From CAZCWM01 sp964622625 (GTDB lineage: Bacteria > Planctomycetota > Phycisphaerae > Phycisphaerales > Phycisphaeraceae): a DNA stretch of 64,000 bases. Location: contig CAZUUQ010000002.1 of the NCBI GenBank assembly GCA_964622625.1, forward strand, positions 1 through 64,000, given 5' to 3'. The translations under genes and the position numbers were made by a program. The notes under the pieces are model-generated. The model was not told where the DNA came from, did no database searches, and saw only the letters and a program-made list of their open reading frames with translations. Positions 1 through 11,526 of this stretch are shown one piece after another; the stretch's first letter is position 1; every line of letters begins with the position of its first letter.

Positions 1-3120
<3,120 letters not shown>

Positions 3121-3143
3121 CGTGCTTCTCCGACAGTCTGGAC

Positions 3144-4085
3144 TCAGATGCCGCCTGCGGCCGACGCCGCCGCAGCGATCATGTCGCCGTGGGAACCTGT
3201 GTGCTTTAGCAGAAACTCGATCAGGGTCTGGGCCACCCGCGACAGGCCTCCGCTGCCGTTGCCCCGCCGGCGGATGATGCCCATCGGCCGGGCCAGCGGG
3301 GGATGCAGGTCGATCGCCGCCAGCGTCCCCGCAGCCACCTCGCGCAGCACCGTGCGCCGCGGCAGCAGGGCCACGTGATCGGTCACCTCGACAGCGCTCT
3401 TGATCGTGTCCACATTGTCGAACGTGCTGGCAATCCGCGGCCTGACGCCCTGATCCTTGAAGTACCGACGGATGTGCCGCGCCACCGGCAGTGCCGGTTC
3501 GAATGCAGCCATCGCCACGCCCTCCAGATCGCCCGCCCCGATCGGCTCGACTCCGTACTGCCGCGCCAGCGCGTGGCCCCCGCGCGTCACCACCACCATC
3601 TCCTCGTCACGCAGCGGTACCACCATCAAATCACGCGACTGGGCCGGGAACGACAGTATGCCCAGATCGGCCCGCCCGCTGCGTACCGACTGGTAGATCC
3701 GCTCGTGGTGGGCATACGCCACGTTCACGTGCACCTGTGGATACCGGGCCTCGAATCCCGCCCGCGCCTCGTTGAGCAGGTCGATGCCCGCCGAGTAAAT
3801 CGCGATCACCGACACCTCACCGTTCAGTTCCGATTCCAGCGCCGCCAGTCGATGCTCCAGCCGGTCATAGCGATCGAGAATCTCGCGAACCTCGCGCACA
3901 AACAGCTGACCCGCAGCCGTCAGCGACAGCGGACGAACCGAGCGATCCAGCAGCGTCACGCCAAGCCGCTTTTCAAGCTGGCCAACCCGCTGGCTGGCTG
4001 CCGATTGCGTGATCCCGTGCTTCCGCGCGGCTTGACTGAAGCTGCGATGCCCGGCGACATCACAGAACAACCGAAGAGTCTGCAT
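3144..4085 (-). CDS. LysR-family transcriptional regulator upstream of gltB
   Basis: A 313-residue LysR-type DNA-binding regulator. The N-terminal winged helix-turn-helix is clear (FSQAARKHGITQSAASQRVG, about residues 16-35), followed by the linker helix and a periplasmic-binding-protein-like effector domain. The Met at 4085 is preferred over an in-frame Met at 4133 because LysR proteins normally begin 10-15 residues before the HTH. It runs into gltB after 23 bp. In Bacillus the LysR protein GltC controls gltAB, so control of glutamate synthesis is a reasonable inference from context, but the effector cannot be read from sequence. A perfect dyad lies just upstream of its start and suggests autoregulation. 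Confidence 0.93.
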   Translation of the reverse strand: MQTLRLFCDVAGHRSFSQAARKHGITQSAASQRVGQLEKRLGVTLLDRSVRPLSLTAAGQLFVREVREILDRYDRLEHRLAALESELNGEVSVIAIYSAGIDLLNEARAGFEARYPQVHVNVAYAHHERIYQSVRSGRADLGILSFPAQSRDLMVVPLRDEEMVVVTRGGHALARQYGVEPIGAGDLEGVAMAAFEPALPVARHIRRYFKDQGVRPRIASTFDNVDTIKSAVEVTDHVALLPRRTVLREVAAGTLAAIDLHPPLARPMGIIRRRGNGSGGLSRVAQTLIEFLLKHTGSHGDMIAAAASAAGGI

Positions 4086-4391
4086 CGCACATGCAAGAGT
4101 AGCATTAGTGCGACTAATGTCAAGCGGCGACATAATAAGGCATACTTATATATGGATGATACGTGGAAATGTCGTAAGCTGGCTTTAAAAAGCGGCTTGC
4201 ACGGTACACCCCGGCCAAAATCAACCCCATGGAGTCCAATAGGTACCATAAAGTCTGCATTCTGCCCGGCTCGGCTGGTGCCCATGCACAGCGGGTTTCC
4301 CCGTCTTCACTTATTGAGTCGTCGCTCCCACCCAACCAGCTCGCTCCACCACTGCTTTTCGCCGGCCGCCGCGCCACAAACCGATACCGCA
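4086..4391. other. 306-bp intergenic region between divergent lysR and GT4 genes
   Basis: It holds the LysR dyad (4103-4119) and an AT-rich block (TTATATAT at 4146-4153) that may supply a -10 element for the plus-strand glycosyltransferase. I see no coding signal or further strong structure. The region is clearly less GC-rich than the genes on either side. Confidence 0.5.
4103..4119. promoter_or_regulatory. Perfect dyad, candidate LysR operator
   Basis: CATTAGT-GCG-ACTAATG is a perfect inverted repeat with 7-bp arms and a 3-bp centre, and it contains the T-N11-A pattern of LysR boxes. It lies 18 bp upstream of the lysR start codon and abuts a TTGACA hexamer read on the minus strand (4118-4123). 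Binding here would cover the lysR promoter. Confidence 0.5.
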
Positions 4392-5597
4392 ATGACAGGC
4401 ACACAGTCGCCGCACTCGTCGCACAACGGAGTCCGCCCCATCGTGTCCACCGACGCACGCCTGCCAACCATCGCCCACGTCCTGCACCGCATGCATGTGG
4501 CCGGCGCTGAAGTCCTCGCAGCCGCCCTCTGTCGCACCCTGCGCCATCGCTTCCGCTTCGTCGTGCTATGCCTCGATGACCTCGGCCCGCTGGGTCAGCA
4601 GCTCGCGGCCGAGGGTATCCCCGTCGAGTGCCTGCATCGCCGACCCGGCATCGACTGGCCACTTGCGCGTAGACTGCGCCAAGCCTGCCGCCAGCATCGC
4701 GTCGATCTGCTGCACGCTCACCAGTACACGCCCTTCTTCTACGCTGCCTGCTCGCGAACGCTTCTCGCCGGATTGCAGCGCCGCCGCGTGCCCCTCCTCT
4801 TCACCGAGCATGGCCGCCACTATCCCGACATCCGCAAACGTCGCCGCGTCCTGGCCAACCGGCTGCTCCTGTGCCGCGGCGACCGCGTCACAGCCGTGGG
4901 CGACTTCGTCAAGCAGGCCCTGATCACCAACGAAGGCATCGCCGCATCGCGCATCGACGTGATACACAACGGCATTGACCCCGACGCCTTCACGCACGCG
5001 TTGCCAGCCGCGCGACTCGCTGCCCGACAGCGCATCCGCGCCGACCTGCGCATCAGCCCCGATCAGCCCGTGCTGCTGCACGTCGCCCGCTTCCATCCCG
5101 TCAAGGACCACGCCACCTGCGTCTGCGCTTTCGCGCAGCTTCATGCCGCGATGCCCGATGCTGTCCTGCTGCTGGCCGGCGATGGCGAGCAACGCCAAGC
5201 CATCGAGCAACGCGCCGCCGACCTCGGCGTCAATCCGTCCATACGCTTCCTCGGCGTGCGCCACGACGTGGCCGACCTCATGGCCGCGGCCGACGCCTTC
5301 GTCCTCTCAAGCCTCAGTGAAGGTCTCTCCGTCACGCTGCTCGAAGCCATGGCCGCGGGCCTGCCCATCGCCGCCACCGACGTCGGCGGCAACGGCGAAG
5401 TCGTCGAGCACCACGTCACAGGCCTGCTCAGCCCCCGCGGCGATGCCCAACAACTGGCCCGCCACATGCTCCACCTGCTCCGCGACCCCGCCCTCGCACG
5501 GGCTATGGGACAGGCCGGCCGCGACCGCCTGCTGGCCCACTTCACCCAGCAGCGCATGCACGACGCCTACGCCGACCTGTACCAGCGGATGTTGTGA
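4392..5597 (+). CDS. GT4-family glycosyltransferase (GT-B fold)
   Basis: A 401-residue retaining glycosyltransferase. The N-terminal Rossmann half starts near LPTIAHVLHRMHVAGAEVL, the GT4 type in which a Gly/Ala-rich loop precedes the acceptor site. The C-terminal half has VLLHVARFHPVKDH, a nucleotide-binding element, and SSLSEGLSVTLLEAMAAGLP, the GT4 E-x7-E donor-binding motif, followed by ATDVGGNGE. The ATG at 4392 is chosen because residues upstream of it in the same frame are low-complexity and antisense to lysR. The donor sugar cannot be predicted. It has no co-directional neighbour within 150 bp and may be monocistronic. A role in cell-surface glycan synthesis is likely given the LPS and EPS genes elsewhere in the window. 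Confidence 0.92.
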   Translation: MTGTQSPHSSHNGVRPIVSTDARLPTIAHVLHRMHVAGAEVLAAALCRTLRHRFRFVVLCLDDLGPLGQQLAAEGIPVECLHRRPGIDWPLARRLRQACRQHRVDLLHAHQYTPFFYAACSRTLLAGLQRRRVPLLFTEHGRHYPDIRKRRRVLANRLLLCRGDRVTAVGDFVKQALITNEGIAASRIDVIHNGIDPDAFTHALPAARLAARQRIRADLRISPDQPVLLHVARFHPVKDHATCVCAFAQLHAAMPDAVLLLAGDGEQRQAIEQRAADLGVNPSIRFLGVRHDVADLMAAADAFVLSSLSEGLSVTLLEAMAAGLPIAATDVGGNGEVVEHHVTGLLSPRGDAQQLARHMLHLLRDPALARAMGQAGRDRLLAHFTQQRMHDAYADLYQRML

Positions 5598-5710
5598 TAG
5601 CTAAGCGACAGGCGGACAGATGACGGGACGGGCGCTGCCCCGTTGTGATTCAGCCGGGCTGTGCCGGGCCGCAACACGCACCGCCAGCACGCGCCTCGAT
5701 CACGCACCTT

Positions 5711-5716
5711 TATAAT
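5711..5716 (+). promoter_or_regulatory. Candidate -10 box
   Basis: TATAAT lies 37 bp before the ATG of the TAXI-receptor gene. No good -35 hexamer is visible 16-18 bp upstream, so this is only suggestive. Confidence 0.3.
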
Positions 5717-5752
5717 GCACCCGCATTTTCACCTTGCCTCTGAGATCACACC

Positions 5753-7195
5753 ATGTCCACCCCTGCCCCCACGCCGCCTGCCCAACCCAGCGCCCGCCGA
5801 CGCATCGCCGCCTCCTCAAGCCTCTGGGAATGGTGCAAGCTCGCCGCTCCCACGCTCCTGCTGATCGCCGCCGCCTTCGCCGTCGCCTGGCAATTCGTCG
5901 AACCCGCCCCGCCGCGCACCGTCACCATCGCCACCGGGTCCGAGGCCGGCTCATACCATCAGGCCGCCCTGCAATACGTGCCCATCTTCGAACGTGCCGG
6001 CATCGAGCTGCGTCTGCGTCCCACCGCCGGCTCCATCGAAAACCTCCAGCTCCTCGCCGCGTCCGCCGCCGGCACAAGCGAGCCCGATGCCGCCATCGAC
6101 CTGGCCATCATCCAGGGCGGAACCGCGCCCGACGATGCCGACGACCATGGCCTTGAAGCCGTCGCCGCCATCTATTACGAACCGCTCTGGATCATCCACC
6201 ACGCCTCGCTCGATGCCGACGACTTACCCGATCTGCGCGGCCGGCGCATCGCCGTCGGACCCGAAGGCAGCGGCCTGCGCGCCCTCGCCCTGCAACTGCT
6301 GGCCGCCAACGCCATGCATGACGGCGACGAGGCCGCCACCACCCTGCTGCCGCTGGCCGGCGACACCGCCATCGCCGCCCTGCAGGCCGGTGAGATCGAC
6401 GCCCTCATGCTCGTCACCGCGCCGGACAATCCCCGCCTCGGCGACCTGCTGGCCGAGCCGGGCCTTCGCCTCCTCAGTCTCCGCCGCGCCGAAGCCTACG
6501 CGCGACGCTTCCCCTTCCTCTCCCACGTCGTCGCCTATGAAGGCAGTCTCGACCTGGCCCGCAATCTGCCCGCCCACAACACCCACCTGGTCGCCCCCGC
6601 CGCCTATCTGGCCGCCCATCACGACACGCACCGGGCTGTGGTGCAACTGCTCGTGCAGTGCGCCAAGGACGCGCATGCCGCCAACGGCATGCTCGCGCCG
6701 CGCGGCACATTCCCAACCGATCAGTTCACCGACCTGCCCGTCAGCCGCGAAGCCCAGTACCACCTCACCCACGGCCCCAACTTCCTGCAGCGCCATCTGC
6801 CCTTCTGGCTCGCGTCGCTGATCTCACGCACGGTGATCCTGCTCGTGCCCCTGCTGTTCGTGCTCATCCCGCTGATCCGCATGCTCCCGCCGGTCTACCG
6901 CTGGCGCATCCGCTCACGCATCTACCGCTGGTACACCCAACTTCGTCGCATCGACGAGCACCTGCGCGACGCCGACCAGAAGCCCGACATCGCCGCCGCC
7001 CTGGCCGAGGACCGCGCCCGTATCAACCGCCTCGAACACGACATCGCCAGCGTCAAGGTCCCCCTGTCCTACATGGAGGAGTTCTACAACCTCCGCCTGC
7101 ATCTGGCGTACATCCGCGGCCGCATCGAAGCCCACCAGCAGTTCGCGGCGGCACAGGATGCTGACCGAACGGCGCCTGCGGACCATCAAACCTGA
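5753..7195 (+). CDS. Membrane-anchored TAXI-type TRAP solute-binding protein
   Basis: 480 residues. A predicted transmembrane anchor (about 31-48) is followed by RTVTIATGSEAGSYHQAALQ, the ligand-fold start of TAXI receptors (TRAP-associated extracytoplasmic immunogenic family). The binding domain includes VGPEGSGLRALALQLL and ends near residue 345. A second membrane segment (about 350-376, rich in L, V and I) follows, then about 100 charged, partly helical residues that would lie in the cytoplasm. Classical TAXI receptors are soluble periplasmic or lipid-anchored proteins that pass ligand to a DctM-type permease. No permease gene is present here, so this two-anchor form may act as a sensor or serve a distant permease. 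The ligand is unknown. Confidence 0.85.
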   Translation: MSTPAPTPPAQPSARRRIAASSSLWEWCKLAAPTLLLIAAAFAVAWQFVEPAPPRTVTIATGSEAGSYHQAALQYVPIFERAGIELRLRPTAGSIENLQLLAASAAGTSEPDAAIDLAIIQGGTAPDDADDHGLEAVAAIYYEPLWIIHHASLDADDLPDLRGRRIAVGPEGSGLRALALQLLAANAMHDGDEAATTLLPLAGDTAIAALQAGEIDALMLVTAPDNPRLGDLLAEPGLRLLSLRRAEAYARRFPFLSHVVAYEGSLDLARNLPAHNTHLVAPAAYLAAHHDTHRAVVQLLVQCAKDAHAANGMLAPRGTFPTDQFTDLPVSREAQYHLTHGPNFLQRHLPFWLASLISRTVILLVPLLFVLIPLIRMLPPVYRWRIRSRIYRWYTQLRRIDEHLRDADQKPDIAAALAEDRARINRLEHDIASVKVPLSYMEEFYNLRLHLAYIRGRIEAHQQFAAAQDADRTAPADHQT

Positions 7196-7264
7196 CGCCG
7201 CGGCCTGGTTTGCATCACGCCGACCGGCAGCGACCATGCCGATGCCCCATGTGGAGCCGGAGGC

Positions 7265-8338
7265 ATGTCCGCCACCCCCATGACCCCGCGCCAGCGCTGG
7301 CTGGCCCTGTTCAACCGCCAGCAGACCGACCGCCTGGTCACCGACTTCTGGTCCACGCCCGAGGTGCTCGATCGCCTCAAACGTGAGTTGAATTGCGGCA
7401 GCGACGAAGCGCTCTGGCAGCGCCTGGACATCGACCGACCCCGCGCCTTCGGCCCGCGCTGCCGCCTGCGCCACCATCCCCATGATCCCCAGGCGGGCAT
7501 CTGGGGTGTCCGCTCCACACGCATCAACTACGGCACCGGCTCCTACGGCGAGACGAGCTGGTCGCCACTGGCCGCCTGCGAAACCGTCGCCGACATCCAC
7601 GCCTTCCGCTGGCCCAGCCCCGACGACTTCGAATACCAGCCCCTGGCCGACGCCCTCGCCCGCGATGACGGCTACCGCGTCCGCACCTGCGGAACCTACG
7701 AACCCTTCCTGCTCTACTGCTCGATGCGCGGCATGGAGCGGGCATTCGAAGACCTGATCCTCGCCCCCGACATCGCCGACGCCGCCCTCAGCCGCATCTT
7801 CGACTTCCACCACGAACATCTGCGCCGCTGCTTCGAGATCGCCCAGGGCCGCATCGACTACTTCTACCTCGCCGAAGACCTCGGCTCGCAGACCGGCCCG
7901 CTTATGAGCCTCGACATGTACCGCCGCTTCCTGCTGCCCAACCAGCGCGCCATGGCCGAACTCGCCCGCCGCCACGGCGTGCGCATCTTCTATCACACCG
8001 ACGGGGCCGCCCGCATCTTCCTGCCCGACCTGATCGACGTGGTCGGCATCGACATCCTCAACCCCATCCAGTGGCGCTGCCCCGGCATGGACCGCGAAAC
8101 CCTGGCCCGCGATTATGGCCACCGCGTCATCTTTCACGGGGCGGTCGATAACCAGCGGACGCTGCCCTTCGGCTCACCCGACGACGTGCGCGCCGAGGTC
8201 GCCGCCAACGTCGCGACCTTCACGGCCAAGGGCGGCCGCTACATCGGCGCTCCGTGCCACAACATCCAGCCCGTCACCCCCACCGCCAACATCCTCGCCC
8301 TTTACGAAGCCGCCGGCAGCATACGCATGTCATCGTGA
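7265..8338 (+). CDS. Uroporphyrinogen decarboxylase-like (UroD-superfamily) protein
   Basis: 357 residues with the UroD/methyltransferase TIM-barrel pattern: MTPRQRWLALFNRQQTDRL at the start, EDLGSQTGPLMSLDMYRRF in the middle, and FHGAVDNQRTLPFGSPDDV followed by GGRYIGAPCHNIQPVTP near the end. It lacks the RQAGRYMPEYR motif of true HemE, so a haem role is unlikely. UroD-like paralogues include corrinoid methyltransferases and proteins in sugar-catabolic clusters, and several copies per genome are common in planctomycetes. The substrate is unknown. The start has no strong Shine-Dalgarno beyond a GGAGG at about 7257. Confidence 0.88.
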   Translation: MSATPMTPRQRWLALFNRQQTDRLVTDFWSTPEVLDRLKRELNCGSDEALWQRLDIDRPRAFGPRCRLRHHPHDPQAGIWGVRSTRINYGTGSYGETSWSPLAACETVADIHAFRWPSPDDFEYQPLADALARDDGYRVRTCGTYEPFLLYCSMRGMERAFEDLILAPDIADAALSRIFDFHHEHLRRCFEIAQGRIDYFYLAEDLGSQTGPLMSLDMYRRFLLPNQRAMAELARRHGVRIFYHTDGAARIFLPDLIDVVGIDILNPIQWRCPGMDRETLARDYGHRVIFHGAVDNQRTLPFGSPDDVRAEVAANVATFTAKGGRYIGAPCHNIQPVTPTANILALYEAAGSIRMSS

Positions 8339-8357
8339 CCACGCGGGGTGTGCTCGA

Positions 8358-9263
8358 TCACAACCACCGCTGCAGCCACGCCAGCACCTCGGCCCGCATC
8401 TCGGCCGTCTCCATGTGCAGCACCTCGTAGCGCAGCAGCTTCCACGCCTCGGCCGCGCCGGCCTGGGCGTAGACCTGTCGCAATTCCGCGTCGATGCGGT
8501 CCAGGCCCTGCGGCGGCGTCAGTCGGTCGTGATGGCCCGCCAGCGCCAGGTGCGGCCGCGGCGCGATCAGCGCGTTGATCTGCGCCGTCGTGAAATGCCT
8601 GAGCAGCGACGGCACGTAATAGTAAAAGTTGTGACCATCCAGATGCCGCGTGTCGATCAGGGCCTGAAAATCGGTCAGGCAGCAGATGTCCACACACACC
8701 TTCACACGCTCGTCCAGGGCCGCCAGCCACCACGCCATCGTCGAACCCATCGACAGGCCCATCGTGGCGATGCGCCCGCGGTCCACGTCGTCGCGGCCGC
8801 ACAGGTAGTCCAGCGCCCGCACGCTGTCGTAGACCATCATGCCCCACAGCACCCGCCCCTGCCAGAGCATCAGCTTGAACCGGTCGTGCTCGCCCAAACC
8901 CTGACGCTCGCCGAAGCACCAGTGGTCGATGCACAGCACCGCCCAGCCCCGCGCCGTCAGCTCCACCGCGTAGGGCGGCGCGCCGCGCACCTCGCGATGC
9001 TCAATCAACTCGTCCTTGCCCAACTCATACCGCCCGCCGTGAAAGTGGTTGTAGAGCACCACCGGCAGACGGCCCGCGGCCCCGACGGGCTTCACGAAGT
9101 AAGCCGGCACGCTTTCAAGACCGTTGAGGTCCAGCACCAGGCGCTGCAGCTCGTAACCGTCCCGCTGCGTTCGGCCCAGTTCAAGCGCGCCGATCGGCCG
9201 ATGACGTTCCGGCAAATCGCCCAGCAGGCCCCACAGTTCAGCCCGTCGCTCCGCCGCGTTCAT
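8358..9263 (-). CDS. Alpha/beta hydrolase, dienelactone hydrolase/acetyl-xylan-esterase-like
   Basis: 301 residues counted from the Met at 9263, chosen because AAGG lies about 6 nt upstream; an in-frame Met at 9323 would overlap the divergent gene's leader. The nucleophile elbow GLSMGS puts the catalytic Ser near residue 171. Asp in GHHDRLTP (near 246) and His in VLHMET (near 283) complete a plausible triad. The oxyanion region LPVVLYNHFHGGR is typical of the DLH/AXE1 group. No signal peptide is seen, so it is probably cytoplasmic. It is divergent from a secreted beta-helix protein and convergent with the UroD-like gene. The substrate is unknown, with ester-linked carbohydrate one possibility. 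Confidence 0.87.
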   Translation of the reverse strand: MNAAERRAELWGLLGDLPERHRPIGALELGRTQRDGYELQRLVLDLNGLESVPAYFVKPVGAAGRLPVVLYNHFHGGRYELGKDELIEHREVRGAPPYAVELTARGWAVLCIDHWCFGERQGLGEHDRFKLMLWQGRVLWGMMVYDSVRALDYLCGRDDVDRGRIATMGLSMGSTMAWWLAALDERVKVCVDICCLTDFQALIDTRHLDGHNFYYYVPSLLRHFTTAQINALIAPRPHLALAGHHDRLTPPQGLDRIDAELRQVYAQAGAAEAWKLLRYEVLHMETAEMRAEVLAWLQRWL

Positions 9264-9361
9264 GGTGACCTTCCCGTCTGCACCCCCGCGTGTCCGATCT
9301 GCCGCCGCGCGATCAGGATACAATCGCGGCCGTCACACACATTCTTCCGCAGGAGTTCGCC

Positions 9362-10648
9362 ATGCTGTTGCTGTTTACCCTACGCACCCACCGCGTTCGC
9401 ACGGCGCTGGGCCGCGCCCTCACGTGTTCTTGCATGCTGCTCATCTTCGCCCTCGCGGCCGCCGATGCCTCGGCCCGCGACATCCACGTCAACGTCGAAG
9501 TCGGCAGCGACGACAACCCCGGCACGGCCGAGGCTCCGCTGCGCACCGCCCAGGCGGCTGTGGATCAGGCGCAACCCGGCGACGTGATTCACCTACTGCC
9601 GCGCGGCGCAGTTTATCGCGAACGGATCGCCTTGATCGACAAGAAGGGTTTCACCATCGAGGGCAACGACTGCGTCGTCACGGGCGCCGATCCTCTGCCG
9701 TCCGATGCGGCCGCGTGGGAGCAGGTGGGTGAAGACCTGCACCGTATCCGACTCGACCGCACCCGCGACGACCGCCACCTGCTGGTCGTTGACGGCAAGG
9801 CCTTTTACTACGACCGCACCAAATTCAAAATCGGCCGCATCGAACAGATCGAAAAGGCTGAGGGCTTCGACGCCGCCCGCGCCGCGCTGCTCGCCCAGTA
9901 CCCCGATCCGGCCGATCTGGAGCCCGGCCAGTTCGCCTGGGAGCCGATCGACCCGCAGTGCGGGTGGCTCTACGTCAAGGGGTCGCTCGGCAACCTCGAA
10001 TGGGCCGTCCGCACCGACGGCATCTACACCTTCGGACACACGCACGACATCACCATCCGCAATCTGCACGCCCGGCACGTGCTCAACGACGGATTCAACA
10101 TCCACGGCGACACGCAGAACCTGCGGCTGCGAAATGTCAGCGGCAACGAGTGTCTTGATAACGGCATCAGCCCGCATGCCGCCTGCTCGATGGACGTCGA
10201 GAACGGCGAATTCTTCGGAAACGGCCTGGCGGTGGGCCACGGACATCTGACGCGCACGCGCATGGTCCGCTGCACCATCGGCGACAGCGTGCACCAGGAG
10301 TACATGTCCGGCGGCGGCGAGCATCTGCTTGAGGACTCCACCGTCCGCGGCGAGGGCGAGATCGTGCACCTGGCCTACTGGAAGCCCAATCCGAACCTGC
10401 CCTACCTCATCAACGAAATCCGCTCGGCCGGCGTCGACCCCTTCGCCGAAGTCGAGCCGCAGTACGTCCTGCGCCGCTGCACCATCCAGGGCGTCGGCGA
10501 TGAGCCGGCCCGCTTCATCGTCAAAAGCGGAGTGAACCTGACGATCGAAGGCTGCACCTTCACGAACATGGTCTTCGAGTTCGATCCCAACGCGAAGATC
10601 ACGATCATCGACAGCACGAGCGACGGTGAGGCACTGACCGGGCCCTGA
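9362..10648 (+). CDS. Secreted right-handed beta-helix protein
   Basis: 428 residues from the ATG at 9362, which has AGGAG about 8 nt upstream. A signal peptide (RALTCSCMLLIFALAAADAS, cleavage near residue 38) precedes IHVNVEVGSDDNPGTAEAPL, the usual opening of the pectate-lyase-like or DUF1565-type beta-helix found in planctomycete exported proteins. Repeating strands follow (ITIRNLHARHV, LRLRNVSGNECLDNG, MDVENGEFFGNGLAVGHGHL, VNLTIEGCTFTNM). Such proteins bind or cleave polysaccharides in the periplasm or outside the cell. I see no catalytic signature that tells lyase from binding protein. Confidence 0.85.
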   Translation: MLLLFTLRTHRVRTALGRALTCSCMLLIFALAAADASARDIHVNVEVGSDDNPGTAEAPLRTAQAAVDQAQPGDVIHLLPRGAVYRERIALIDKKGFTIEGNDCVVTGADPLPSDAAAWEQVGEDLHRIRLDRTRDDRHLLVVDGKAFYYDRTKFKIGRIEQIEKAEGFDAARAALLAQYPDPADLEPGQFAWEPIDPQCGWLYVKGSLGNLEWAVRTDGIYTFGHTHDITIRNLHARHVLNDGFNIHGDTQNLRLRNVSGNECLDNGISPHAACSMDVENGEFFGNGLAVGHGHLTRTRMVRCTIGDSVHQEYMSGGGEHLLEDSTVRGEGEIVHLAYWKPNPNLPYLINEIRSAGVDPFAEVEPQYVLRRCTIQGVGDEPARFIVKSGVNLTIEGCTFTNMVFEFDPNAKITIIDSTSDGEALTGP

Positions 10649-10729
10649 GCGTTCCTTCCCACCGCCATCGCCGCCGCACATGAAAGCCCAGGCATGGCCA
10701 TGGCTGAGATTTCAGCGCACGTGTCACGG

Positions 10730-11275
10730 TTATTCGACCGCGAGCATGCGGGCCGCGGCGTCGCGGAGCAGTCGGTGGCATTCCTCGAGAGCCTGAGGGA
10801 TGACGCGGACCTGGCCGATGACGGACATGAAGTTCGTGTCCCCTCCCCAGCGCGGCACGACGTGAACATGCAGGTGCCCGGGCAGGCCCGCTCCGGCGCA
10901 GCGTCCGAGATTCATGCCGATATTCATGCCTTGCGGGTTATAGGCGGTGCGAACGATCTTCTGTGCCAGGGCGACCAGCTCGATGAGGCCTGCCCGCTGG
11001 GCCGGCGAGAGGTCGGTCAGTTCGGCGGCATGACCACGCGGGGCGACGAGCAGATGGCCGGTGGTGTAGGGGAAGCGGTTGAGCAGGATCAGACCGCGAT
11101 CCTCGCTGTGCAGCACGAGGTGCTCGGCCAGTTGCCGCGGCCCGTCGGCGCACCGGGGGTCGATGCCGGCTGCGTCGCAGAGGAAGCAGCCGCCGGCATC
11201 GGGTTGCGCGCCCTGTGCTTCGAGCTCTCTGATGTAAGCCATGCGCCAAGGCGCAAAGATCTGCTGCTCTGCCAT
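10730..11275 (-). CDS. HIT-family nucleotide hydrolase/phosphorylase (Ap4A phosphorylase-like)
   Basis: 181 residues starting at MAEQQIFAPWRMAYI. The histidine triad GHLHVHVVPRW has His134, His136 and His138, the last being the nucleophile in this family. The N-terminal APWRMAYI and CFLC (Cys30 and Cys33, probable zinc ligands) match the Ap4A phosphorylase-like HIT branch known from actinobacteria (Rv2613c type) rather than short Hint-type proteins. The expected role is removal of dinucleoside polyphosphates or hydrolysis of nucleotide conjugates in the cytoplasm. It is convergent with the beta-helix gene and divergent from the mrp operon. The Met at 11275 is the only start that avoids a non-homologous extension. 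Confidence 0.92.
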   Translation of the reverse strand: MAEQQIFAPWRMAYIRELEAQGAQPDAGGCFLCDAAGIDPRCADGPRQLAEHLVLHSEDRGLILLNRFPYTTGHLLVAPRGHAAELTDLSPAQRAGLIELVALAQKIVRTAYNPQGMNIGMNLGRCAGAGLPGHLHVHVVPRWGGDTNFMSVIGQVRVIPQALEECHRLLRDAAARMLAVE

Positions 11276-11526
11276 GCCCGATAAGGTACCGTCGGCTGCG
11301 TTGTCGGGCCATTGTGCGCTATGCGCGTGTTGCTTCATGGCGCTAGTCGCGTATTTTCGGACGGCGCGGAACGACATCGCGGCGCGCAAAAGTCGTGCTG
11401 CTCCCATAAGATCGTGCGGCCCGGCTGGCGCGGTCCGCTTGAATCCGCCGCTGCGGCCAGCCGATGGTACATGATCGGGCTGCCGCGACGCCGCCCGGCT
11501 CACGACACGGGATCGGAACCGAGCCT

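Noticed and set aside
7265..8338. hemE
   Set aside because: The RQAGRYMPEYR-type HemE N-terminus is missing, so only the UroD superfamily is supported.
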